A DNA stretch of 64,000 nucleotides from Yersinia bercovieri ATCC 43970 (GTDB lineage Bacteria; Pseudomonadota; Gammaproteobacteria; Enterobacterales; Enterobacteriaceae), in NCBI RefSeq assembly GCF_013282745.1, contig NZ_CP054044.1, positions 3,534,001 through 3,598,000 of the forward strand, in the 5' to 3' direction. The stretch's first letter is position 1; each line of letters opens with the position of its first letter. This document shows positions 44,037 to 53,220 of the stretch, one piece after another. Under the pieces are notes generated by a model. It was not told where the DNA came from and searched no databases. It worked only from the letters and a program-made list of their open reading frames with translations. The translations under genes and the position numbers were made by a program.

Positions 44037-47000
44037 TCAGGCAGAAAGCTGTTCGATGGTTTGTAAAATACGTTTTTCAGAAATGGGGTACAACGTCCCT
44101 AGCTGCTGGGCAAATAGGCTGACCCGCAACTCCTCAATCATCCAGCGGACCTCTTTCACATCGTCATCCTGCTGGCGCTTTGGCGGCAGCTTATGGAGCC
44201 ACTGCTGCCACTTCTGTTGCACGTGCTCTATGCGCTGCATATTCGCGCGATCACGATGCGGGTCTATCGCCAGTTTTTCCATCCGACGTTCAATAGCTTG
44301 CAAGTAGCGCAAAGTATCCGGTAGACGTTTCCAACCATTATTGGTGACGAAACCGCGATAAATCAGACCACCTAGCTGGGCTTTGATGTCCGAAAGCGCC
44401 AATGCTTGCGAGATATCTACCCGCCCTTTCAATCGCTTATTAATACTGAATACCGTGGTCAAGATCTGTTCAACTTGTTTGGCGATCTCTACTACCGTTT
44501 CATTCAGTTCAGCGCGCACCTTCTCCTGTAGCCGGGCAAAATCGGCCTCCTGCCATACCGGGCCACCATATTGCGCAACTAATTTATCCACGCCACAAGC
44601 AATGCAATCATCAATTAGATCCATCACTTTGCCATAAGTATTGAAATAGAGACCGAGCTTGGATTTGTTCGGCAATTTCTCATGCAAGTACTTAATCGGT
44701 GAGGGAATATTCAGCAGTAATAGCCGCCGGGTTCCCTGCCACATCGCCTGTTGCTGCTGGGCTTCAGTATCAAATAAGCGGATCGCGACACTCTCTTTTT
44801 CATCCACCAGTGCCGGGTAAGCTTTGACTTCGTATCCGCCACGGCGCTGCTGATAGCAAATCGGCAGATCACCAAAGCTCCAGATATGTAAGTCATTTTG
44901 CTCAATACCGTCATCGGCAACTGCGGAGAGTGTTTCTTGCACTTTCGCATGTAACTGTAACTTCAGGGCCGCAAGATCTTTACCTTCGCGCAGCGTGCGA
45001 TTTTTATCATCGAGCACCCGAAAGGTCATTTTGAGATGATCAGGCACCTGTTCCCATTGCCAACTATCACGTGACACTGTCACACCTGTCATGCGCCGCA
45101 GTTCGCGCTCCAGTGCCTCTAGCAGATCAGTTTCCAGTGGCGTGACCCGCGCGAGGAAAGCCTCGGCATAATTGGGGGCGGGGACAAAATTGCGCCTTAT
45201 CGGTTTCGGCAATGACTTGATCAGCGCAATCACCAGTTCACGACGTATTCCCGGGATCTGCCAATCAAACCCCTGCTCCTGAACCTGATTCAAAATCGGC
45301 AACGGAATATGAACCGTCACCCCATCGGCATCAGTACCCGGTTCAAATTGATAGGAGAGCCGCAGTTTAAGCTGCCCCTGATACCAAAAATTGGGGTAAT
45401 CCAGCGGATTAACTTTGTTCGCACCATCCTTGATCAGCATGGTTTTTTCAAAGTTCAGCAACTCCGGCTGAGTGTGACTGGTTTTCTTCCACCAATTATC
45501 AAAATGGCGGGCAGAGATAACCTCACGACCTATACGCTGGTCATAGAAGTTAAACAGCGTCTCATCATCCACCAAAATGTCGCGGCGGCGGGACTTATGC
45601 TCTAACTCCTCCACTTCAGCCAGCAATTTTAGATTGGCGCGAAAGAAAGCATGGCGCGTTTGCCAATCGCCCTCCACCAAGCCGTGGCGGATAAATAGCT
45701 CACGGCACAGTGGCGGATCAATCGGGCCGTAATTGATTTTGCGCTCAGTCACTATTGGCAAGCCGAATAGGGTGACTTTTTCGCTCGCCATCACCGCCCC
45801 CTGCGCCTTCTCCCAATGCGGATCGCTGTAGTGGTGTTTCACCAAATGCTGCGCCAAAGGTTCAATCCACTCCGGTTCGATGCGGGCAGCAATGCGGCCC
45901 CATAAACGGCTGGTTTCGACCAGTTCGGCAACCATGCTCCATTTAGGCGGTTTTTTGAATAGACCTGAGCCTGGAAAGATGGCGAAACGCGCATTTCGCG
46001 CGCCAGTATACTCTTGTTTATCAACATCTTTCTGGCCGATGTGTGATAGCAACCCGGTCAATATCGCGGTATGGATGCTACGATAATCCGCGGCCACACT
46101 ATTGACCGGGATCCCCAGCTCTTTCACCACCTGACGCAGTTGAGTGTAAATATCCTGCCATTCGCGCACCCGTAGGTAGTTTAGGAAGTCGCTGCGGCAT
46201 AATTTGCGAAACTGCGCCGATGACAGCTCTTTTTGCTGCTCTTTCAGATAGTCCCATAGGTTAACAAAGGCAAGAAAATCAGAATCTTTATCCGCAAAAC
46301 GGCGGTGTTTTTCATCCGCTGCCTGCTGTTTATCCATGGGTCTTTCGCGGGGATCTTGAATCGATAATGCCGAGGTGATAATCATCAATTCCCGCACACT
46401 ACCACTTCTCTGCGCTTCCAAAACCATCCGCGCCAGACGGGGATCGACCGGCAATTGCGCCAACTGGCGGCCTAGCGGTGTCAGTTGCTGATGGCCATTT
46501 TCGGCAGTTTGTATCGCGCCCAACTCCTCTAGCAGCCGGACACCATCTTGAATATTGCGTTTATCGGGCGCTTCCACAAAGGGGAATGCCGCGATATCCC
46601 CCAGACCCAGTGAGGTCATTTGCAGAATAACAGACGCCAAATTGGTGCGCAGAATTTCCGGATCGGTAAATTCAGGGCGCGAGAGGAAATCCTGCTCGGA
46701 ATACAAGCGGATGCAGATACCATCCGACACCCGGCCGCAGCGGCCTTTACGCTGATTGGCTGAAGCTTGCGACACCGGCTCAATCGGCAGCCGCTGCACC
46801 TTAGTGCGGAAACTGTAACGACTGATACGTGCGGTGCCGGGATCAATAACATACTTGATACCGGGGACAGTCAGCGAGGTCTCTGCCACGTTAGTTGCCA
46901 GCACAATCCGCCGCCCATGGTGGGATTGGAATACCCTATTCTGCTCGCTATTTGATAAACGCGCATAGAGTGGCAGCACTTCGGTATGGGGCAGATTTTG

Positions 47001-47924
47001 CTTCATCAGCGCATCAGCGGTGTCACGAATCTCACGTTCGCCGCTCATAAAGATCAAAATGTCGCCGGGACTCTCATGGCTCAGCTCATCCACCGCATCA
47101 AAAATCGCCTGTAGCTGATCGCGCTCAACATCATCCGCATCATCCACAATGGGCCGATAGCGCACCTCCACCGGATAGGTGCGGCCTGACACCTCAATAA
47201 TAGGCGCATTATTGAAGTGCTTAGAGAAGCGCTGTGGATCAATAGTCGCTGAAGTAATAATCACTTTTAGATCAGGGCGTTTTGGCAATAACTCACGCAA
47301 ATAGCCCAGGATAAAATCGATATTTAGGCTGCGTTCATGGGCCTCATCAATAATCAAAGTGTCATACTGCATCAGCAGACGATCCTGCTGAATTTCAGCC
47401 AGCAAGATGCCGTCGGTCATGAGCTTAACTAGCGTGTTTTCACCCACTTGATCGTTAAAGCGCACTTTATAGCCGACACAACCACCGAGCGAGGTCTCCA
47501 GCTCATCAGCAATACGATTAGCCACGGTTCGCGCGGCCAGCCGCCGAGGTTGGGTATGCCCGATCACCCCTTTCACGCCACGGCCCAGCTCCAGACAAAT
47601 TTTTGGCAACTGGGTCGTTTTACCGGAACCCGTTTCACCCGCAACAATCACCACCTGATGATCGCGAATGGCATTAAAAATGTCTTGTTTCTTCTGGCTG
47701 ACCGGCAGATTTTCAGGATAGGTGATAGTCGGACAAGCCGCGCGACGACCAGTAACCCGCTGCATAGCAGTGGCGATTTCAGCTTCGATTTCGCGAGTAA
47801 TGGCCTCTACGGCCGCTGGATTATTGACTTTTCGTGCGCCTTGTAACCGACGCCGCATACGTTGTTGGTCACGGAGCATCAACTCACCAAGTTGGGAGGA
47901 TAATGCTGTGAGCGAAGATTTCAC
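44037..47924 (-). CDS. hrpA: ATP-dependent RNA helicase HrpA
   Basis: HrpA is a DEAH-box RNA helicase involved in mRNA processing and rescue of stalled ribosomes. The protein has 1295 residues, near the 1300 of E. coli. Walker A is GETGSGKT (96-103), motif Ia QPRRLAA, motif II DEAH (193-196), motif III SAT near 225, and motif VI QRKGRCGR near 385. The helicase-associated and OB-fold regions follow, and a long C-terminal DUF3418 part (PDHLKMTFRVLDDKNRTL, SVAIRLFD) reaches the end. The start is GTG with AAGGA about ten bases upstream. It is divergent from azoR and ends at a strong terminator, as a single-gene unit. Confidence 0.96.
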   Translation of the reverse strand: MKSSLTALSSQLGELMLRDQQRMRRRLQGARKVNNPAAVEAITREIEAEIATAMQRVTGRRAACPTITYPENLPVSQKKQDIFNAIRDHQVVIVAGETGSGKTTQLPKICLELGRGVKGVIGHTQPRRLAARTVANRIADELETSLGGCVGYKVRFNDQVGENTLVKLMTDGILLAEIQQDRLLMQYDTLIIDEAHERSLNIDFILGYLRELLPKRPDLKVIITSATIDPQRFSKHFNNAPIIEVSGRTYPVEVRYRPIVDDADDVERDQLQAIFDAVDELSHESPGDILIFMSGEREIRDTADALMKQNLPHTEVLPLYARLSNSEQNRVFQSHHGRRIVLATNVAETSLTVPGIKYVIDPGTARISRYSFRTKVQRLPIEPVSQASANQRKGRCGRVSDGICIRLYSEQDFLSRPEFTDPEILRTNLASVILQMTSLGLGDIAAFPFVEAPDKRNIQDGVRLLEELGAIQTAENGHQQLTPLGRQLAQLPVDPRLARMVLEAQRSGSVRELMIITSALSIQDPRERPMDKQQAADEKHRRFADKDSDFLAFVNLWDYLKEQQKELSSAQFRKLCRSDFLNYLRVREWQDIYTQLRQVVKELGIPVNSVAADYRSIHTAILTGLLSHIGQKDVDKQEYTGARNARFAIFPGSGLFKKPPKWSMVAELVETSRLWGRIAARIEPEWIEPLAQHLVKHHYSDPHWEKAQGAVMASEKVTLFGLPIVTERKINYGPIDPPLCRELFIRHGLVEGDWQTRHAFFRANLKLLAEVEELEHKSRRRDILVDDETLFNFYDQRIGREVISARHFDNWWKKTSHTQPELLNFEKTMLIKDGANKVNPLDYPNFWYQGQLKLRLSYQFEPGTDADGVTVHIPLPILNQVQEQGFDWQIPGIRRELVIALIKSLPKPIRRNFVPAPNYAEAFLARVTPLETDLLEALERELRRMTGVTVSRDSWQWEQVPDHLKMTFRVLDDKNRTLREGKDLAALKLQLHAKVQETLSAVADDGIEQNDLHIWSFGDLPICYQQRRGGYEVKAYPALVDEKESVAIRLFDTEAQQQQAMWQGTRRLLLLNIPSPIKYLHEKLPNKSKLGLYFNTYGKVMDLIDDCIACGVDKLVAQYGGPVWQEADFARLQEKVRAELNETVVEIAKQVEQILTTVFSINKRLKGRVDISQALALSDIKAQLGGLIYRGFVTNNGWKRLPDTLRYLQAIERRMEKLAIDPHRDRANMQRIEHVQQKWQQWLHKLPPKRQQDDDVKEVRWMIEELRVSLFAQQLGTLYPISEKRILQTIEQLSA

Positions 47925-48879
<955 letters not shown>

Positions 48880-48990
48880 TTGATGACTTTCGCGTATCGG
48901 TGGGTGTCTCCGTTGATGCGCGAGGGGAAGTGACCTTGTATTACCCTCGTTTTACCCAGTAGTACTATTAAATGAAGTCGTATCACTAAT

Positions 48991-49024
48991 GCCAGTCTGT
49001 TCAATAGCGGACTGGCATTTTTTT
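48991..49024 (+). terminator. Intrinsic terminator after azoR
   Basis: GCCAGTC and GACTGGC form a seven-base stem around a twelve-base loop, followed by ATTTTTTT. It lies about 110 bases after the azoR stop. Confidence 0.8.
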
Positions 49025-49138
49025 GTTTGCGAGGCGAGGTAAACCCGCTTCTTATCTGCTCAGTTTACCCGATAATTACACGGAACCGCCCTCTCAGCTT
49101 TATCCTGCCTCCGGTGGCGGGAGCAGGATAAGTTTTAT

Positions 49139-50347
49139 TTAATCTGCATGTTCGGTTTTTCTCTGATAGCGATCAGGTTTAAATAACCAATATGAGAGTA
49201 ATAGTGAGAAACCGGACAACGCAATATAACCGCCTGCATAGACCAGATCATAAGAGACCAAATAGCTAATAATAAGAGGTGTTAATCCCCCCGCTAGCGT
49301 CGATGAGATATTGTAACCCATGCTGAGTGTGGTTGTTTGCCCCTCGGCAACCTCTGCTAATACCGACGGCATCGTGCTCGATATCATGGCAGTATTTATT
49401 ATGATAATAAGCTGAGCAAACAAGATTAACTCAATCACATTACTGCATATCACATAATATAGCGGCACTGAAAGCAGAATTAGCCCTATCACCCCAGCAT
49501 TAAGTACCCTGGCTGATGAGCTATATTTATCGGTTAACCAACCGCAGATCAGCATAAAAAAGAGTATTAGTGTTGAGGATAGAATGGCATACAGACTTTT
49601 AAAATCACCCAGTTGCAAATTATCACGAATAAGGGAACTTGACATATTTTGAGCATAAAACACCACGGAACCTGGAACATTAATTAGCAATATTTGCAAG
49701 GACTTGCGCCAGTTGACACGACGATAACGCCCGGAAGCTAGTGGTTGAATCGGTAATCTGGCCCGAAACCAGAAACTAACCGCAATATTGACTACGCCTA
49801 ACAATAATGGGATCCGCCACCCAACAGTCTGCATTGTCACAGGATCAAGGGATCGTTCCAGCACGAATACCAGCAGTAATGAGGCGATAACCCCCATCAC
49901 CGCACTACTCGTAATCAGCACCGATATTCTGGCGCGTTCATTATTTGCGGCATCATTAAATAGGTAAGTAGTAAGTGTTGGCCACTCGCCGGCATAACTA
50001 AAAGAGAGTGCCATCTGCAGTACTAAAATAGCCAATGGTGTATAAGGGCCTAGCAGACCAATTGGCAACAGTGCCATACACAGTGTGGCGCTGCCGCTGA
50101 TAAAACTGGTGAGGATCAGGGCAGATTTTCGCCCTGCTCTATCCGCATAACGACCAATAATATAACCGCCGACCGGCCGGATAATAAACCGCAAAGCAAA
50201 TATCCCCCACACCATCTGCGTCGCCTGCGAATACCCCTGACGTTCTAACTCTGCGGTTAAATATACCGATATGGCAGCAAATACCGCAATGTCATAATAT
50301 TCCAGTGCATTGCCTGCCACTGCACCCAATCTAAATTTCCATTTCAT
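49139..50347 (-). CDS. MFS transporter, metabolite:H+ symporter (MHS) type
   Basis: The protein has 402 residues and about twelve membrane segments of the major facilitator superfamily. GNALEYYDIAVFA in the first helix and the loop 2/3 motif GGYIIGRYADRAGRKSAL, together with the RFIIRPVGGYIIG entry, match the metabolite:H+ symporter group (ProP, KgtP, ShiA). YAGEWPTLTTYLFNDA in helix 4-5 is another group feature, somewhat altered. The substrate cannot be predicted; organic acids, betaines and shikimate are handled by relatives. GGAGATTAA precedes the ATG. It lies just downstream of two LuxR-like regulator genes on the same strand, which may control it. Confidence 0.85.
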   Translation of the reverse strand: MKWKFRLGAVAGNALEYYDIAVFAAISVYLTAELERQGYSQATQMVWGIFALRFIIRPVGGYIIGRYADRAGRKSALILTSFISGSATLCMALLPIGLLGPYTPLAILVLQMALSFSYAGEWPTLTTYLFNDAANNERARISVLITSSAVMGVIASLLLVFVLERSLDPVTMQTVGWRIPLLLGVVNIAVSFWFRARLPIQPLASGRYRRVNWRKSLQILLINVPGSVVFYAQNMSSSLIRDNLQLGDFKSLYAILSSTLILFFMLICGWLTDKYSSSARVLNAGVIGLILLSVPLYYVICSNVIELILFAQLIIIINTAMISSTMPSVLAEVAEGQTTTLSMGYNISSTLAGGLTPLIISYLVSYDLVYAGGYIALSGFSLLLSYWLFKPDRYQRKTEHAD

Positions 50348-50460
50348 TTAATCTCCTTTCTATTATTTGTACTTTGCTCTTATATCCTCTGCTTACTGGG
50401 CCACGCTTTTCCTTACCTTTAATTGATTTAATCACCATAGCGACGACATGCATTACCTTT

Positions 50461-51237
50461 CTAAGGATAAGTAATAAGTGTCTCCAGGCAGGAGATAGTA
50501 ATGCCATGCTCCTTTAGCGCATTAAATAAGCCACCTAGTGAGTGGTGTTCACAATTCAACTTCTTCTTTATTCGCTGAATACGCGCATGTTCAGTAGTAA
50601 TTAAGCATCCCTGAATGGCTGCAATCTCTTTGACTTTACGATGAGCCAGTAGCAATCGAATGGTAATCATCTCCTTACGGGTAAAGCGGACATTGCCAAA
50701 TCGCATATAAGGGTGAACATCCAGCAGATCGTTAGTTGAATCCTGTTTTTTATTGGTAAGCTCTTTATAAGTAGGTATCTCCTCCCGTAACGGTAATATA
50801 GTATCGCGTTCTTGATGCCATACGCGATGAGCATAATCAGCAATGATTGGTTTCCATTTATAGAGAGTCATTACATCATTAAAAGATAGTTTACTCTTGG
50901 AATTAATGGATAAAAGTTCAAATACATTGTCATATTGCGTACAAATATCAATTTTGGCTTCTCTTTTGCTGTTTTTTGATAACACCTCCATAAACTTAGA
51001 TGAGTAATCATGCCAATATTGAATGCCAGGTACGATGCGTTCACTAGTGAGTAAATCTAAATCATTATCAAAATATATCAAATACCACTCATAATTACTT
51101 GGCATTGTTAACATGCGCTTATTAATCAGATCTACCTCACCATAAGTTATATCCATATTATCCCAGTCAAAATTATGTGAAAAAACTCTTCTTAGATTTA
51201 TACTGTTTTTTTCAATGGTATTATTCTTTCCATCCAT
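50461..51237 (-). CDS. LuxR-type HTH regulator (paralogue 1)
   Basis: The protein has 258 residues. The C-terminal part (about 185-255) has a LuxR/FixJ-type helix-turn-helix: FTRKEMITIRLLLAHRKVKEIAAIQGCLITTEHARIQRI (broken here by its length) ending in KKLNCEHHSLGGLFNAL. The N-terminal 170 residues are a sensing domain I cannot name (SNYEWYLIYFDNDLDLL, RIVPGIQYWHDYSSKFMEVL). It is nearly colinear with the next gene upstream, indicating a tandem duplication. I set the start at ATG 51237, where AGGAGG stands upstream. It precedes the MHS-type transporter gene by about 110 bases. The ligand and targets are unknown. Confidence 0.8.
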   Translation of the reverse strand: MDGKNNTIEKNSINLRRVFSHNFDWDNMDITYGEVDLINKRMLTMPSNYEWYLIYFDNDLDLLTSERIVPGIQYWHDYSSKFMEVLSKNSKREAKIDICTQYDNVFELLSINSKSKLSFNDVMTLYKWKPIIADYAHRVWHQERDTILPLREEIPTYKELTNKKQDSTNDLLDVHPYMRFGNVRFTRKEMITIRLLLAHRKVKEIAAIQGCLITTEHARIQRIKKKLNCEHHSLGGLFNALKEHGITISCLETLITYP

Positions 51238-51318
51238 GACCACCTCCTGGAATTATTAGATCCCTTATTAGGAAACGACCTTTTCTCTTCATCTAAAAAA
51301 TAAAAAAGCCATGTAAAA

Positions 51319-52095
51319 TCAAGGGTAAACGGTAAGTCTATCCAAACAAGATAAAGTAATATCATGTTCCTTTAGCGTCTTAATTAACTCTATTAATGAA
51401 TCATGTTTACAACTTAATTTTTCTTTAATTCGCTGAATACGCGCATTTTCAGTTGTAAGTGAGCATCGCTGAATTGCAGATATTTCTTTTGCTTTTCGAT
51501 TAGAAAGTAGCAATCGAATGGTGATAATTTCTTTGCGTGTAAAACAAATATTACCAAATCGCATATATGGATATCTGTCCAATGATTCATCAGAATAGCT
51601 ATTATAACTTTCAAGAATACTCTCAGGAACAGGTATATCTTCCCGTAACGGCAATATAATATCCTGCTCTTGATTCCATATACGATGTGCATAATAGGCA
51701 ATAATTGGTTTCCATTTGAATATAGTCATCATATCGGCATGTGATAGATTTATCTTAGAATTTATAGAGAGAAGTTCGAATACATTTTTATACTGTGTAC
51801 AAATATCCACTTTCAAACCTATCTTATTGTTTTTTAAAAACACATCAGAGTATTTAGAAGAGTAATCATGCCAATATTGAATCCCAGGTACAACTCGCTC
51901 ACTAATTAACAAATCCAGATCATTATAAAAATAGATTAGATGCCATTCATAACTACTTGGCATCGCGAATATACATTTACCACCAAGATCTATTTTCGAG
52001 TAATTAACATCCATTTTATTCCAATCAAACACATGTGAAAACACTTGTCTTAAATTTGAACTACTCTTCTCAATAGTATTATTTTTCACATCCAT
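51319..52095 (-). CDS. LuxR-type HTH regulator (paralogue 2)
   Basis: The protein has 258 residues, the same length as its downstream neighbour, and is clearly its paralogue: both start MD-KNNTIEK, share SNYEWYLIY/SSYEWHLIY, GIQYWHDYSSK and YMRFGN-FTRKE-ITIRLLL, and end close to YP. The C-terminal HTH reads KAKEISAIQRCSLTTENARI, followed by QRIKEKLSCKHDSL. The domain in front is unnamed. This copy is more AT-rich than the other. GGGGG stands five bases before the ATG chosen here. About 80 bases separate the genes, so they may be co-transcribed toward the transporter gene. Two copies could form heterodimers or respond to different signals; neither is shown. Confidence 0.78.
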   Translation of the reverse strand: MDVKNNTIEKSSSNLRQVFSHVFDWNKMDVNYSKIDLGGKCIFAMPSSYEWHLIYFYNDLDLLISERVVPGIQYWHDYSSKYSDVFLKNNKIGLKVDICTQYKNVFELLSINSKINLSHADMMTIFKWKPIIAYYAHRIWNQEQDIILPLREDIPVPESILESYNSYSDESLDRYPYMRFGNICFTRKEIITIRLLLSNRKAKEISAIQRCSLTTENARIQRIKEKLSCKHDSLIELIKTLKEHDITLSCLDRLTVYP

Positions 52096-52346
52096 AATTA
52101 CCCCCACTTAATATTATCACCCTCAAGAATGCCATCCAAACACATATTAAACATTAACACGTCGTCCTATAACACACAATAACATCAATTCAAACAAGTA
52201 TATTATAATGCTACTCTTTAATTTAAGATCAATATAACTTTAGCATGCCAAGCCAATCAGAAATCTAATTTAATAATGAGAGTGACTTATTGTCATTTCA
52301 ATCATTATTAATCTGATTGTTATTTTAAAAAGGGAGTGAATATATT

Positions 52347-52571
52347 ATGAAGAAGGACTGGAATCCTACCGAGATCACCTCAGCGATACGAAATAAGGGG
52401 TCGACTCTTTCAGAGTTATCACGGCGCGCAGGATTAAGCGCATCCACACTGAGTAATGCCCTTAATCGTCAATGGCCAAAAGGTGAGAAGATTATAGCGG
52501 ATTTTCTCGAAATAGATGCTGCGGTAATATGGCCATCACGTTATAAGAAAAAGAATGAAAAGATTAAATAA
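52347..52571 (+). CDS. Nlp/Ner-type winged-helix regulator
   Basis: The protein has 74 residues and belongs to the Nlp family of small DNA-binding proteins related to the phage Mu Ner repressor (SfsB in E. coli). MKKDWNPTEITSAIRNKGST opens it. LSELSRRAGLSASTLSNALN forms the HTH, and RQWPKGEKIIADFLEIDAAVIWPSRY is the conserved tail. GGGAG lies about ten bases before the ATG. It is divergent from the LuxR-like pair, separated by about 250 AT-rich bases, and ends in a strong hairpin. SfsB activates maltose-related genes in E. coli; the target of this copy is unknown. Confidence 0.88.
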   Translation: MKKDWNPTEITSAIRNKGSTLSELSRRAGLSASTLSNALNRQWPKGEKIIADFLEIDAAVIWPSRYKKKNEKIK

Positions 52572-52590
52572 CGATTAGCTAGCGCTAACA

Positions 52591-52621
52591 TCAAACGCCC
52601 AGATTAAAACCGGGCGTTTGA
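52591..52621. terminator. Terminator between nlp-type gene and ydbL
   Basis: TCAAACGCCC and GGGCGTTTGA form a perfect ten-base stem around an 11-base loop between two converging genes. It can act in both directions, though the T-tracts are short. Confidence 0.7.
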
Positions 52622-52644
52622 TCGAAATAGGCTGATGGCGATAT

Positions 52645-53019
52645 TCAACGTTTCATCCATTGACCATTAATGCCGCGCACATACTCCCCCGCAGCAGCGC
52701 GGTTAACCAGTTTCTGCCCCGCCAGCTTAGCTACATCTTCGGTTGAGATGTGGTTCTTCTGCGCCACTTCTTCATATTTTTCAGTGCGCGCGATATTGAT
52801 CTGCTCCACCAGCGCCAGTGTTTCAGGATCTTTTTTTACCGGCGCTAGGTATCCGCTGAGAGTTTCGCCCACCCGCCCCTGCTGCTTGGCCTGCTCTAAT
52901 GTCAGCGCAAACGCCATTGAGCTAAACAGTAGAGTGCCGCTCAATATCATGCTACTCAAGATCAGCCGAATCAGCCCGCCAGTGCCACCAATCCAGCCTG
53001 AGGTTTGCTTGTTCATCAT
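52645..53019 (-). CDS. ydbL: YdbL, periplasmic DUF1318 protein
   Basis: YdbL is the third gene of ydbH-ynbE-ydbL and is thought to assist the YdbH-YnbE bridge. The protein has 124 residues. The N-terminus is a longer signal peptide than in E. coli (GLIRLILSSMILSGTLLFSSMAFA). The mature part is LTLEQAKQQGRVGETLSGYLAP, and the C-terminal GQKLVNRAAAGEYVRGINGQWMKR matches the family. AAGGAGCC precedes two consecutive ATG codons, so the start is uncertain by one residue. It is seven bases from the ynbE stop, so the three genes form one operon. Confidence 0.93.
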   Translation of the reverse strand: MMNKQTSGWIGGTGGLIRLILSSMILSGTLLFSSMAFALTLEQAKQQGRVGETLSGYLAPVKKDPETLALVEQINIARTEKYEEVAQKNHISTEDVAKLAGQKLVNRAAAGEYVRGINGQWMKR

Positions 53020-53025
53020 GGCTCC

Positions 53026-53220
53026 TTAGAATAAGTTGGATTGATTTTTAAGCAGGTTTTCCACATCTTTATCGACTCTGATCTGGATTTCATGCTCAAT
53101 CTTGACGTTCATATTGATAGTGATAGGTTTTTCCGGAGTCGCTACCTCGAGGCGCACACAGCCACTGAGTAGCAAAATACCCAGAGCCATCGCCATACGT
53201 TCCCCTGTCAAGATCTTCAT
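53026..53220 (-). CDS. ynbE: YnbE, small outer-membrane lipoprotein
   Basis: YnbE is the lipoprotein partner of YdbH. In E. coli it is described as stacking beta-strands to extend the YdbH bridge to the outer membrane. The protein has 64 residues. The lipobox is LLLSGC (Cys at about residue 21), followed by VRLEVATPEKPITINMNVKI, EHEIQIRVDKDVENLL and a C-terminal Phe. Its ATG overlaps the ydbH TGA by four bases (ATGA), so it is co-translated. The open frame continues upstream, but the family start with GAAGGA just before it is clear. Confidence 0.93.
   Translation of the reverse strand: MKILTGERMAMALGILLLSGCVRLEVATPEKPITINMNVKIEHEIQIRVDKDVENLLKNQSNLF

Noticed and set aside
52108-52346. Small RNA or extra gene between the LuxR-like pair and the Nlp-type gene
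   Set aside because: The stretch is AT-rich with no terminator-like hairpin or frame with a ribosome-binding site.
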